Assembly (NCBI RefSeq): GCF_963678635.1
Contig: NC_087066.1
Span: 16,537,949 to 16,601,948 of the forward strand
Reading direction: 5' to 3'
DNA: 64,000 nucleotides
From: Symsagittifera roscoffensis
Taxonomy: Eukaryota > Xenacoelomorpha > Acoela > Convolutidae
Shown here: one piece after another, positions 9,329 to 22,610 of the stretch
Layout of the letters: each line of letters opens with the position of its first letter
How positions within the stretch are numbered: the stretch's first letter is position 1
The notes under the pieces: model-generated
The model's database searches: none
What the model was told of the DNA's origin: nothing
The model's input: the letters and a program-made list of their open reading frames with translations, nothing else
Program-made: the position numbers and the translations under genes

Positions 9329-9759
9329 GTAGAAGGGGGGTTCAACAACGCTGACTTATAACACGTTCTACTGCCGAAAATTGATAATTTTTGGTACTGA
9401 TGTATTGCCTCAATAAATTCAGTTAACCAAAAAACGTAATTATTTAATTGAAACAATCTGGTATATTGTTATCAATTGCAGCAATTTTGGCTCTTTTTCC
9501 TTTCCCCCTCCTGCATTTTTTTTACAAGTAAAGTTACTGTTCACAATGTCCGATCGTTTTGAAAATTGACATGCGGACTAATTAGGCTGTTCCAAACATA
9601 TTTGATCTCCATAATTAACGTTATAGGTTCTTTTTCCTCCTGCAGGTGGGGGGAGGGGGAAGAGACTTTGGTTTAGCTCTACGCCTTTGCCTTATGTTCT
9701 GTTCGGAAATATGTTAGGTTTGTTGGGAAATATGTTCTGTTCTAGTATTTTAACTGATG
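9329..9759. other. Non-coding stretch
   Basis: AT-rich, with a purine-rich patch GGTGGGGGGAGGGGGAAGAG at 9645-9664. No gene recognised. Confidence 0.4.
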
Positions 9760-10024
9760 TATTTACGCGTGCGATAAGCAAGCGTTATCAAACTGGAATA
9801 TTGACTTTTTTTCGGGCTAACAACTTGTTAACAAAATCACTTGAATCACTAGACTTCATTCTCGTGCATACGTGCAATTTTAAGTTCTTTCGGTCTACTG
9901 TTACTTCTGGCAGTTTTTTTAAGACGTAACGTCTTAAGCTATTGAAGACAAAATATTCCGTTTCACAAAAACTTTCGGACTATCGTTAGTCTGATTATGT
10001 TTTGTCGGCTTAGTTGCCGCATCA
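9760..10024 (+). repeat. Dispersed repeat, copy B (partner at 1830-2130)
   Basis: GCGATAAGCAAGCGTTATCA (9771-9790) and the following 60 bp match 1841-1921. TTCCGTTTCACAAAA...GATTATGTTTTGTCGGCTTAGTTGCCG (9955-10020) matches 2066-2130. The tRNA-like unit found in copy A is absent. A third partial match, CTTTTGCCGGCTTAGTTGCCG, occurs at 10180-10206. An 80-codon frame across 9687-9929 lies on the repeat and is considered accidental. Confidence 0.55.
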
Positions 10025-10428
10025 GGGAATTTTTTTCTTTTACAAAATGCTTACTGAAAATTATGTGATAGCTTGGCTTACATCAAAATTTTAGGCACAC
10101 ATGGAGGAGGTTAAAAATTTAGGTTTTCTGAACTTTCAATAGTTTTTCAATTGAAAAGAATTTTGCTCAACGGAAGTCTAACCAACTTTTGCCGGCTTAG
10201 TTGCCGATCAATTTTTGTGTCTGAATACTTATTAATCACCAGCTATTGTGTTTTCAAATTGAACATCATTCCAGATAAAATTATGGAAATTTTGTAGTTC
10301 AGGTTTTCGAAATGTTCTAATTGTTTTTCGAATGAGTGGCTTTTGTTTCATTTTCTGTCTGCCAGTTTGCAATGCTATATATGTGTGGTATCACAAGTGA
10401 TTGAAGACTAACTGGATTTTCTTTTTAG
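10025..10428. other. Non-coding stretch before the last exon-like segment
   Basis: AT-rich, ending in a good acceptor tract TTTTCTTTTTAG (10417-10428). It contains the third partial copy of the GCCGGCTTAGTTGCCG repeat block near 10190-10206. Nothing else was recognised. Confidence 0.4.
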
Positions 10429-10579
10429 GTGGGGTCGGAATTATGCAGTGAACAGGTGGACCCCAATGTTCAACGACCCCGTAGGAGAAGGAGACATCTA
10501 CTCGCATGAACTGGAAGAAAATACTTCAACTGGCAAAGCCATCCACAGATATGGCTACGAAGACCACAGAGCACAGTAA
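10429..10579 (+). CDS. Candidate exon, 49 codons to TAA, gene assignment uncertain
   Basis: After the acceptor TTTCTTTTTAG, a phase-2 frame reads WGRNYAVNRWTPMFNDPVGE..., ends in HRYGYEDHRAQ and stops at TAA (10577-10579). Its composition is balanced and polar, unlike the surrounding accidental frames. A strong donor, CA|GTAAGC, overlaps the stop (GT at 10576). So it could be a terminal exon, or an internal 2-2 phase exon of 147 bp. Exons 2 and 3 of the MYND gene end in phase 1. A direct join would need the inner acceptor ATGCAG (10446), giving ...LTT-VNRWTP, or another exon between. It could be an alternative 3' exon or part of another gene. Confidence 0.4.
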
Positions 10580-10615
10580 GCAATGTGGCTACGAAAATCA
10601 CAGTAATCAATGAAA
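10551..10615 (+). repeat. Short tandem duplication of about 32 bp over the exon end
   Basis: ATGGCTACGAAGACCACAGAGCAC...AAGCAATG is followed at once by TGGCTACGAAAATCACAGTAATCAATG. The second copy repeats the end of the candidate exon with mutations and small indels. It duplicates the stop/donor region and lies about 300 bp before the satellite. Confidence 0.5.
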
Positions 10616-10913
10616 ATTAAAAAGCTTACAGATAGATTGACAAATGAAAAATCTTATAAATGACTGATAAACTAGCATAATTTTGTTGAGTTATCTCTGA
10701 AATGTTACTTCTATAAAGTGCAATTATATTTGTACATGTGCTGTTAAATTATGTTTTGTTGTCTTAAAAACCTGAAAGAAATATCTAGAAACGATTTTTT
10801 TCCTAGTTTATTCGCGCTGTTTTTGAGTCGTTACAGTAGTACATCAAGACTCATATCTGAGTAATTTATCACTTCGTTTCAACCATTTCAGTAAGAGATA
10901 GGGCGAAATGAGT
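10616..10913. other. Spacer between exon-like segment and satellite
   Basis: AT-rich, with no gene recognised. No degraded satellite monomers are visible here, so the array edge at 10914 is sharp. Confidence 0.5.
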
Positions 10914-13900
10914 TGATGTGATATAATACCCGTTTACAGGGTATACCAGAAAAGGATACCACCTGAATTTAAGGTTTAACTACCGATGTGATATAATACC
11001 CAATTACAGGGTTTCCCAGAAAAGGATACCACCTGAGTTTAAGGTTTAACTACCGATGTGATATAATACCCAATTACAGGGTGTCCCAGAAAAGGATACC
11101 ACTTGAGTTTAAGGTTTAACTACCGATGTGATATAATACCCAATTACAGGGTTTCCCAGAAAAGGATACCACCTGAATTTAAGGTTTAACTACCGATGTG
11201 ATATAATACCCAATTACAGGGTGTCCCAGAAAAAGATACCACCTGAGTTTAAGGTTTAACTACCGATGTGATATAATACCCAATTACAGGGTGTCCCAGA
11301 AAAGGATACCACCTGAATTTAAGGTTTAACTACCGATGTGATATAATACCCAATTACAGGGTGTCCCAGAAAAGGATACCACCTGAATTTAAGGTTTAAC
11401 TAACGATGTGATATAATACCCAATTACAGGGTTTCCCAGAAAAGGATACCACCTGAATTTAAGGTTTAACTACCGATGTGATATAATACCCAATTACAGA
11501 GTGTCCCAGAAAAAGATACCACCTGAGTTTAAGGTTTAACTACCGATGTGATATAATACCCAATTACAGGGTGTCCCAGAAAAGGATACCACCTGAATTT
11601 AAGGTTTAACTACCGATGTGATATAATACCCAATTACAGGGTTTCCCAGAAAAGGATACCACCTGATATTAAGGTTTAACTACCGATGTGATATAATACC
11701 CAATTACAGGGTGTCCCAGAAAAAGATACCACCTGAGTTTAAGGTTTAACTACCAATGTGCTATAATACCCAATTACAGGGTGTCCCAGAAAAGGATACC
11801 ACCTGAATTTAAGGTTTAACTACCGATGTGATATAATACCCAATTACAGGGTTTCCCAGAAAAGGATACGACCTGAGTTTAAGGTTTAACTACCGATGTG
11901 ATATAATACCCGTTTACAGGGTGTACCAGAAAAGGATACCACCTGAATTTAAGGTTTAACTACCGATGTGATATAATACCCAATTACAGGGTGTCCCAGA
12001 AAAAGATAACACCTGAGTTTAAGGTTTAACTACCGATGTGATATAATACCCAATTACAGGGTGTCCCAGTAAAGGATACCACCTGAATTTAAGGTTTAAC
12101 TACCGATGTGATATAATACCCAATTACAGGGTGTCCCAGTAAAGGATACCACCTGAATTTAAGGTTTAACTACCGATGTGATATAATACCCAATTACAGG
12201 GTTTCCCAGAAAAGGATACCACCTGAGTTTAAGGTTTAACTACCGATGTGATATAATACCCGTTTACAGGGTGTACCAGAAAAGGATACCACCTGAATTT
12301 AAGGTTTAACTACCGATGTGATATAATACCCAATTACAGGGTGTCCCAGAAAAGGATACCACCTGAATTTAAGGTTTAACTAACGATGTGATATAATACC
12401 CAATTACAGGGTTTCCCAGAAAAGGATACCACCTGAGTTTAAGGTTTAACTTCCGATGTGATATAATACCCGTTTACAGGGTGTACCAGAAAAGGATACC
12501 ATCTGAATTTAAGGTTTAACTACCGATGTGATATAATACCCAATTACAGGGTTTCCCAGAAAAGGATACCACCTGAGTTTAAGGTTTAACTACCGATGTG
12601 ATATAAAACCCAATTACAGGGTGTCCCAGAAAAGGATACCACCTGAATTTAAGGTTTAACTACCGATGTGATATAAAACCCAATTACAGGGTGTCCCAGA
12701 AAAAGATACCACCTGAGTTTAAGGTTTAACTACCGATGTGATATAATACCCAATTACAGGGTTTCCCAGAAAAGGATACCACCTGAGTTTAAGGTTTAAC
12801 TACCGATGTGATATAATACCCGCTTACAGGGTGTACCAGAAAAGGATACCACCTGAATTTAAGGTTTAACTACCGATGTGATATAATACCCAATAACAGG
12901 GTGTCCCAGAAAAGGATACCACCTGAATTTAAGGTTTAACTAACGATGTGATATAATACCCAATTACAGGGTTTCCCAGAAAAGGATACCACCTGAGTTT
13001 AAGGTTTAACTTCCGATGTGATATAATACCCGTTTACAGGGTGTACCAGAAAAGGATACCATCTGAATTTAAGGTTTAACTACCGATGTGATATAATACC
13101 CAATTACAGGGTTTCCCAGAAAAGGATACCACCTGAGTTTAACGTTTAACTACCGATGTGATATAAAACCCAATTACAGGGTGTCCCAGAAAAGGATACC
13201 ACCTGAATTTAAGGTTTAACTACCGATGTGATATAAAACCCAATTACAGGGTGTCCCAGAAAAAGATACCACCTGAGTTTAAGGTTTAACTACTGATGTG
13301 ATATAATACCCATTTACAGGGTGTCCCAGAAAAGGATACCACCTGAATTTAAGATTTAACTACCGATGTGATATAATACCCAATTACAGGGTTTCCCAGA
13401 AAAGGATACCACCTGAATTTTACGGTTTAACTACCGATGTGATATAATACCCAATTACAGGGTGTCCCAGAAAAAGATACCACCTGAGTTTAAGGTTTAA
13501 CTACCGATGTGATATAATACCCAATTACAGGGTGTCCCAGAAAAGGATACCACCTGAATTTAAGGTTTAACTACCGATGTGATATAAAACCCAATTAAAG
13601 GGTGTCCCAGAAAAAGATACCACCTGAGTTTAAGGTTTAACTACCGATGTGATATAATACCCAATTACAGGGTGTCCCTGAAAAGGATACCACCTGAATT
13701 TAAGATTTAACTACCGATGTGATATAATACCCAATTACAGGGTTTCCCAGAAAAGGATACCACCTGAATTTAAGGTTTAACTACCGATGTGATATAAAAC
13801 CCAATTACAGGGTGTCCCAGAAAAAGATACCACCTGAGTTTAAGGTTTAACTACCGATTTGATATAATACCCAATTACAGGGTGTCCCAGAAAAGGATAC

Positions 13901-15900
13901 CACCTGAATTTAAGATTTAACTACCGATGTGATATAATACCCAATTACAGGGTTTCCCAGAAAAGGATACCACCTGAATTTAAGGTTTAACTACCGATGT
14001 GATATAATACCCAATTACAGGGTGTCCCAGAAAAAGATACCACCTGAGTTTAAGGTTTAACTACCGATGTGATATAATACCCAATTACAGGGTGTCCCAG
14101 AAAAGGATACCACCTGAATTTAAGGTTTAACTACCGATGTGATATAATACCCAATTACAGGGTTTCCCAGAAAAGGATACCACCTGAGTTTAAGGTTTAA
14201 CTACCGATGTGATATAATACCCGTTTACAGGGTGTACCAGAAAAGGATACCACCTGAATTTAAGGTTTAACTACCGATGTGATATAATACCCAATTACAG
14301 GGTGTCCCAGAAAAAGATACCACCTGAGTTTAAGGTTTAACTACCGATGTGATATAATACCCAATTACAGGGTGTCCCAGTAAAGGATACCACCTGAATT
14401 TAAGGTTTAACTACCGATGTGATATAAAACCCAATTACAGGGTGTCCCAGAAAAAGATACCACCTGAATTTAAGGTTCAACTACCGATGTGATATAATAC
14501 CCAATTACAGGGTGTCCCAGTAAAGGATACCACCTGAATTTAAGGTTAAACTACCGATGTGATATAATACCCAATTACAGGGTTTCCCAGAAAAGGATAC
14601 CACCTGAGTTTAAGGTTTAACTACCGATGTGATATAATACCCGTTTACAGGGTGTACCAGAAAAATATACCACCTGATTTTAAGGTTTAACTACCGATGT
14701 GATATAATACCCAATTACAGGGTGTCCCAGAAAAAGATACCACCTGAGTTTAAGGTTTAACTACCGATGTGATATAATACCCAATTACAGGGTGTCCCAG
14801 TTAAGGATACCACCTGAATTTAAGTTTTAACTACCGATGTGATATAAAACCCAATTACAGGGTGTCCCAGAAAAAGATACCACCTGAACTAAAGGTTTCA
14901 CTACCGATGTGATATAATACCCAATTACAGGGTTTCCCAGAAAAGGATACCACCTGAGTTTAAGGTTTAACTACCGATGTGATATAATACCCGTTTACAG
15001 GGTGTACCAGAAAAGGATACCACCTGAATTTAAGGTTTAACTACCGATGTGATATAATACCCAATTACAGGGTGTCCCAGAAAAAGATACCACCTGAGTT
15101 TAAGGTTTAACTGCCGATGTGATATAATACCCAATTACAGGGTGTCCCAGTAAAGGATACCACCTGAATTTAAGGTTTAACTACCGATGTGATATAAAAT
15201 CCAAATACAGGGTGTCCCAGAAAAAGAAACCACCTGAATTTAAGGTTTAACTACCGATGTGATATAATACCCAATTACAGGGTGTCCCAGTAAAGGATAC
15301 CACCTGAACTAAAGGTTTCACTACCGATGTGATATAATACCCAATTACAGGGTGTCCCAGAAAAAGATACCACCTGAGTTTAAGGTTTAACTACCGATGT
15401 GATATAATACCCAATTACAGGGTGTACCAGAAAAGGATACCACCTGATTTTAAGGTTTAACTACCGATGTGATATAATACCCAATTACAGGGTTTCCCAG
15501 AAAAGGATACCACCTGAGTTTAAGGTTTAACTACCGATGTGATATAATACCCAATTACAGGGTGTTCCAGTAAAGGATACAACCTGAATTTAAGGTTTAA
15601 CTACCGATGTGATATAATACCCAATTACAGGGTTTCGCAGAAAAGGATACCACCTGAGTTTAAGGTTTAACTACCGATGTGATATAATACTCACTTACAG
15701 GGTGTCCCAGAAAAGGATACTAACTGAGTTTAATGTTTAACTACCGATGTGATATAATACCCAATTACAGGGTGTCCCATAAATGGATACCACCTGAATT
15801 TAAGGTTTCACTACCGATGTGATATTATCCCCAATTACAGGGTGTACCAGGAAAAGATACCACCTTAATTTAAGGTTTAACTACCGATGTGAAAAAATAC
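10914..15900 (+). repeat. Left satellite zone, monomers close to consensus
   Basis: Monomers at this edge differ from each other at only a handful of recurring sites. The type CGTTTACAGGGTGTACC nearly always follows a GTTTCCC...GAGTTT monomer, so types occur in fixed order. The register shifts by one base at about 13420 (GAATTTTACGG). The edge monomer itself is nearly canonical, unlike the decayed margins often seen in old arrays. Confidence 0.8.
12241..13360 (+). repeat. 8-mer (560-bp) higher-order repeat, two copies
   Basis: Diagnostic variants recur at a spacing of exactly 560: CGTTTACAGG/CGCTTACAGG at 12261 and 12821, TAACGATGTG at 12381 and 12941, TTCCGATGTG at 12451 and 13011, CGTTTACAGG at 12471 and 13031. 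This is eight monomers duplicated in tandem with few later changes. Confidence 0.75.
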
Positions 15901-17010
15901 TCAATTACAGGATGTCCCAGAAAAAGATACCACCTGAGTTTAAGGTTTAACTACCGATGTGATATAATACCCAATTACAGGGTGTCCCAGAAAAAGATAC
16001 CACATGAATTTAAGGTTTAACTACCGATGTGATATAATACCCAATTACAGGGTGTCCCAGAAAAAGATACCACCTGAGTTTAAGGTTTAACTACCGTTGT
16101 GATATAAAACCCAATTACAGGTTGTCCCAGTAAAGGATACCACCTGAATTTAAGGTTTAACTACCGATGTGATATAAAACCCAATTACAGGGTGTCCCAG
16201 AAAAAGATACCACCTGAATTTAAGGTTTAACTACCGATGTGATATAATAACTAATTACAGGGTGTCCCAGAAAAAGATACCACATGAATTTAAGGTTTAA
16301 CTACCGATGTGATATAATACCCAATTACAGGGTGTCCCAGAAATTGATATCACCTGAACTAAAGGTTTCACTACCGATGTGATATAATACCCAATTACAG
16401 TGTGTCCCAGAAAAAGATACCACCTGAGTTTAAGGTTTAACTACCGATGTGATAGAATACCCAATTACAGGGTGTACCAGGAAAAGATACCACCTGAATT
16501 TAGGGTTTAACTACCGATGTGATATAAAACCCAATTACAGGGTGTCCCAGAAAAAGATACCACCTGAATTTAAGGTTTAACTACCGATGTGATATAATAC
16601 CCAATTACAGGGTGTCCCAGAAAAAGATACCACATGAATTTAAGGTTTAACTACCGATGTGATATAATACCCAATTACAGGGTGTCCCAGAAATTGATAT
16701 CACCTGAACTAAAGGTTTCACTACCGATGTGATATAATACCCAATTATAGGGGGTCCCAGAAAATGATAACACCTGAATTCAATGTAAAACTACCGATGT
16801 GATATGATACCCAATTACAGGGTGTCCCAGAAAAGGATACCACCTGAGTTTAAGGTTTAACTACCGAAGTGATATAATACTCAATTACAGGGTGTACCAG
16901 GAAAGGATACCACCTGAATTTACGGTTTAACTACCGATGTGATATAATACCCAATTACAGGGTGTCCCAGAAAAGGATACCACCTAAACTTAAGGTTTCA
17001 CTACCGATGT

Positions 17011-17630
17011 GATATAATACCCAATTATAGGGGGTCCCAGAAAATGATCACACCTGAATTTAATGTATAACTATCGATGTGATATGATACCCAATTATAC
17101 GGTGTCCCAGAAAAGGATACCACCTGAGTTTAAGGTTTAACTACCGATGTAATATAATACCCAATTACAGGGTGTACCAGGACAGGATACCAACTGAATT
17201 TAGGGTTTAACTACCAATATGATATAAAACCCACTTACACGGTGTCCCAGAAAACGATACCACCTGAATTTAAGGTTTAACTACCGATGTGATATAATAC
17301 CCAATTATAGGGGGTCCCAGAAAATGATCACACCTGAATTTAATGTATAACTATCGATGTGATATGATACCCAATTATACGGTGTCCCAGAAAAGGATAC
17401 CACCTGAGTTTAAGGTTTAACTACCGATGTAATATAATACCCAATTACAGGGTGTACCAGGAAAGGATACCAACTGAATTTAGGGTTTAACTACCAATAT
17501 GATATAAAACCCACTTACACGGTGTCCCAGAAAACGATACCACCTGAATTTAAGATTTCACTACCGATGTGATATAATACCCAATTAAAGGGGGGCCCAG
17601 AAAATGATAACACCTGAATTTAATGTATAA
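17011..17630 (+). repeat. 4-mer (280-bp) higher-order repeat
   Basis: The unusual monomer CAATTATAGGGGGTCCCAGAAAATGATCA with TAATGTATAACTATCGATGTG recurs at 280-bp spacing (AAAATGATCA at 17041 and 17321, AAAATGATAA at 17601). CCACTTACACGGTGTCCCAGAAAACG also recurs 280 bp apart. This zone is more diverged from the consensus than the left edge. Confidence 0.7.
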
Positions 17631-18369
17631 CTACCGATGTGATATGATACCCAATTACAGGGTGTCCCAGAAAAGGATACCACCTGAGCTTAAGGTTTAA
17701 CTACCGACGTGATATAATACCCAATTACAGGGTGTACCAGGAAAGGATACCACCTGAATTTAATGTTTAACTACCGATGTGATATGAAACCCAATTACAG
17801 GGTGTCCCAGAAAAAGATACCACCTGAATTTAAGGTTTAACTATCGATGTGATATAATACCCAATTACAGGGTGTCCCAGAAATTGATATCACCTGAGTT
17901 AAGGTTTCACTACCGATGTGATATAATACCCAATTATAGGGGGTCCCAGAAAATGATAACACCTGAATATAATGTATAACTACCGATGTGATATGATACC
18001 CAATTACAGGGTGTCCCAGAAAAAGATACCACCTGAATTTAAGATTTTACTACCGATGTGATATAATACCCAATTACATGGTGTCCCAGAAAAAGATACC
18101 ACCTGAATTTAAGATTTCACTACCGATGTGATATAATAACCAATAACAGGTTGTCCCAGAAAAGGATACCACTTGAATTTAAGGTATGACTACCGATGTG
18201 ATATAATAGCCAATTACAGGGTGTCCCGGAAAATTATACCACCTGAACTTAAGGTTTAACTACCGATGTGATATAATACCCAATTACAGGTTATCCCAGA
18301 AAAGGATACCACCTGAATTTAAGGTTTAATTACCGATGTGATATAATACCCAATTACACGGTGTCCCAG

Positions 18370-21250
18370 AAAAGGATACCAGCTGAACTTAAGGTTTCAC
18401 TACCGATGTGATATAATACCCAACTATAGGGGGTCCCAGAAAATGATCACACCTGAATTTAATGTATAAGTAACGATGTGATATGATACCCAATTACAGG
18501 GTGTCCCAGAAAAAGATACCACCTGAATTTAAGATTTCACTACCGATGTGATATAATAACCAATAACAGGTTGTCCCAGAAAAGGATACCACCTGAATTT
18601 AAGGTTTCACTACCGATGTGATATTATCCCCAATTACAGGGTGTACCAGGAAAAGATACCACCTTAATTTAAGGTTTAACTACCGATGTGAAATAATACT
18701 CAATTCCAGGATGTCCCAGAAAACGATACCACCTGAGTTTAAGGTTTAACTACCGATGTGATATAATACCCAATTACAGGGTGTCCCAGTAAAGGATACC
18801 ACCTGAATTTAAGGTTTAACTACCGATGTGATATAATACCCAATTACAGGGTGTCCCGGAAAATTATACCACCTGAATTTAAGGTTTAACTACCGATGTG
18901 ATATAATACCCAATTACAGGTTGTCCCAGAAAAGGATACCACCTGAATTTAAGGTTTAATTACCGATGTGATATAATATACAATTACACGGTGTCCCAGA
19001 AAAGGATACCAGCTGAACTTAAGGTTTCACTACCGATGTGATATAATACCCAACTATAGGGGGTCCCAGAAAATGATCACTCCTGAATTTAATGTATAAC
19101 TACCGATGTGATATGATACCCAATTACAGGGTGTCCCAGTAAAGGATACCACCTGAATTTAAGGTTTAACTACCGATGTGATATAATACCCAATTACAGG
19201 GTGTACCAGGAAAGGATGCCACCTGAATTTAGGGTTTCACTACCGATATGATATAAAACCCAATTACAAGGTGTACCAGGAAAGGATACCACCTGAGTTT
19301 AAGGTTTAACTACCGATGTGATATAATACCCAATTACAGGGTGTACCAGGAAAGGATACCACCTGAATTTAGGCTTTAATTACCGATGTGACATAAAACC
19401 CAATTACAGGGTGTCCCAGAAAAAGATACCGCCTGAATTTAAGGTTTAACTACCGATGTGATATAAAACCCAATTACAGGGTGTCCCAGAAAAAGATACC
19501 ACCTGAATTTAAGGTTTAACTACCGATGTGATATGATACCCAATTACAGGGTGTCCCAGTAAAGGATCCCACCTGAATTTAAGGTTTAACTACCGATGTG
19601 ATATAATACCCAATTACAGGGTGTACCAGGAAAGGATACCACCTGAATTTAGGGTTTCACTACCGATATGATATAAAACGCAATTACAAGGTGTACCAGG
19701 AAAGGATACTACCTGAGTTTAAGGTTTAACTACCGATGTGATATAATACCCAATTACAGGGTGTACCAGGAAAGGATACCACCTGAATTTAGGCTTTAAT
19801 TACCGATGTGACATAAAACCCAATTACAGGGTGTCCCAGAAAAAGATACCACCTGAATTTAAGGTTTAACTACCGATGTGATATAAAACCCAATTACAGG
19901 GTGTCCCAGAAAAAGATACCACCTGAATTTAAGGTTTAACTACCGATGTGATATAATACCCAATTACAGGGTGTCCCAGTAAAGGATACCACCTGAATTT
20001 AAGGTTTAACTACCGATGTGATATAAAACCCAATTACAGGGTGTCCCAGAAAAAGATACCACCTGAATTTAAGGTTTAACTACCGATGTGATATAATACC
20101 CGTTTACAGGGTGTACCAGAAAAGGATACCACCTGAATTTAAGGTTTAACTACCGATGTGATATAATACCTAATTACAGGGTGTCCCAGAAAAAGATACC
20201 ACCTGAATTTAAGGTTTAACTACCGATGTGATATAATACCCAATTACAGGGTGTCCCAGTAAAGGATACCACCTGAATTTAAGGTTTAACTACCGATGTG
20301 ACATAAAACCCAATAACAGGGTGTCCCAGAAAAAGATACCACCTGAATTTAAGGTTTAACTGCCGATGTGATATAAAACCCAATTACAGGGTGTCCCAGA
20401 AAAAGATACCACCTGAATTTAAGGTTTAACTACCGATGTGATATAATACCCAATTACAGGGTGTCCCAGTAAAGGATACCACCTGAATTTAAGGTTTAAC
20501 TACCGATGTGATATAAAACCCAATTACAGGGTGTCCCAGAAAAAGATACCACCTGAATTTAAGGTTTAACTACCGATGTGATATAATACCCGTTTACAGG
20601 GTGTACCAGAAAAGGATACCACCTGAATTTAAGGTTTAACTACCGATGTGATATAATACCCAATTACAGGGTGTCCCAGTAAAGGATACCACCTGAATTT
20701 AAGGTTTAACTACCGATGTGATATAAAACCCAATTACAGGGTGTCCCAGAAAAAGATACCACCTGAATTTAAGGTTTAACTACCGATGTGATATAATACC
20801 CAATTACAGGGTGTCCCAGTAAAGGATACCACCTGAATTTAAGGTTTAACTACCGATGTGATATAATACCCAGTTACAGGGTTTCCCAGAAAAGGATACC
20901 ACCTGAGTTTAAGGTTTAACTACCGATGTGATATAATACCCGTTTACAGGGTGTCCCAGAAAAGGATACCACCTGAATTTAAGGTTTAATTACCGATGTG
21001 ATATAATACCCAATTACAGGGTGTCCCAGAAAAGGATACCATCTGAATTTAAGATTTAACTACCGTTGTGATATAATAGCCAATTACAGGGTTTCCCAGA
21101 AAAGGATACCACCTGATTTTAAGGTTTCACTACCGATGTGATATAATACCCAATTACAGGGTGTCCCAGAAAAAGATACCACCTGAATTTAAGATTTCAC
21201 TACCGATGTGATATAATAACCAATAACAGGTTGTCCCAGAAAAGGATACC
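18370..21250 (+). repeat. Satellite block A1, about 2.9 kb, reused twice downstream
   Basis: The block from AGCTGAACTT (18381) through CAACTATAGGGGGTCCC (19051) to AATAACAGGTTGTCCC (about 21220) has the same order of rare variants as 29638-32518 (offset 11,268). From 19051 it also matches 23531-25730 (offset 4,480, exactly 64 monomers). Only a few substitutions separate the copies. Inside it, a 6-mer (420-bp) unit is repeated (19131 and 19551). Confidence 0.75.
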
Positions 21251-21490
21251 ACCTGAATTTAAGGTTTAACTACCGATGTGATATAATACCCAATTACAGG
21301 TTGTCCCAGAAAAGGATACCACCTGAATTTAAGGTTTAATTACCGATGTGATATAATATACAATTACACGGTGTCCCAGAAAAGGATACCAGCTGAACTT
21401 AAGGTTTCACTACCGATGTGATATAATACCCAACTATAGGGGGTCCCAGAAAATGATCACTCCTGAATTTAATGTATAACTACCGATGTG

Positions 21491-22610
21491 ATATGATACC
21501 CAATTACAGGGTGTCCCAGTAAAGGATACCACCTGAATTTAAGGTTTAACTACCGATGTGATATAATACCCAATTACAGGGTGTCCCAGTAAAGGATACC
21601 ACCTGAATTTAAGGTTTAACTACCGATGTGATATAATACCCAGTTACAGGGTTTCCCAGAAAAGGATACCACCTGAGTTTAAGGTTTAACTACCGATGTG
21701 ATATAATACCCGTTTACAGGGTGTCCCAGAAAAGGATACCACCTGAATTTAAGGTTTAATTACCGATGTGATATAATACCCAATTACAGGGTGTCCCAGA
21801 AAAGGATACCATCTGAATTTAAGATTTAACTACCGTTGTGATATAATAGCCAATTACAGGGTTTCCCAGAAAAGGATACCACCTGATTTTAAGGTTTCAC
21901 TACCGATGTGATATAATACCCAATTACAGGGTGTCCCAGAAAAAGATACCACCTGAATTTAAGATTTCACTACCGATGTGATATAATAACCCATAACAGG
22001 TTGTCCCAGAAAAGGATACCACCTGAATTTAAGGTTTAACTACCGATGTGATATGATACCCAATTACAGGGTGTCCCAGTAAAGGATACCACCTGAATTT
22101 AAGGTTTAACTACCGATGTGATATAATACCCAATTACAGGGTGTCCCAGTAAAGGATACCACCTGAATTTAAGGTTTAACTACCGATGTGATATAATACC
22201 CAGTTACAGGGTTTCCCAGAAAAGGATACCACCTGAGTTTAAGGTTTAACTACCGATGTGATATAATACCCGTTTACAGGGTGTCCCAGAAAAGGATACC
22301 ACCTGAATTTAAGGTTTAATTACCGATGTGATATAATACCCAATTACAGGGTGTCCCAGAAAAGGATACCATCTGAATTTAAGATTTAACTACCGTTGTG
22401 ATATAATAGCCAATTACAGGGTTTCCCAGAAAAGGATACCACCTGATTTTAAGGTTTCACTACCGATGTGATATAATACCCAATTACAGGGTGTCCCAGA
22501 AAAAGATACCACCTGAATTTAAGATTTCACTACCGATGTGATATAATAACCCATAACAGGTTGTCCCAGAAAAGGATACCACCTGAATTTAAGGTTTAAC
22601 TACCGATGTG
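21491..22610 (+). repeat. 8-mer (560-bp) tandem block
   Basis: ATATGATACCCAATTACAGG with CCAGTAAAGG (21491, 22051), CAGTTACAGGGTTTCCC (21641, 22201), TACCGTTGTG and the AATAACCCATAACAGG monomer all repeat at 560-bp spacing. The same run of monomer types is also present singly at about 20800-21250. Confidence 0.7.

Noticed and set aside
9687-9929. 80-codon plus-strand frame
   Set aside because: It overlaps copy B of a dispersed non-coding repeat whose copy A (1830-2130) does not keep the frame open.
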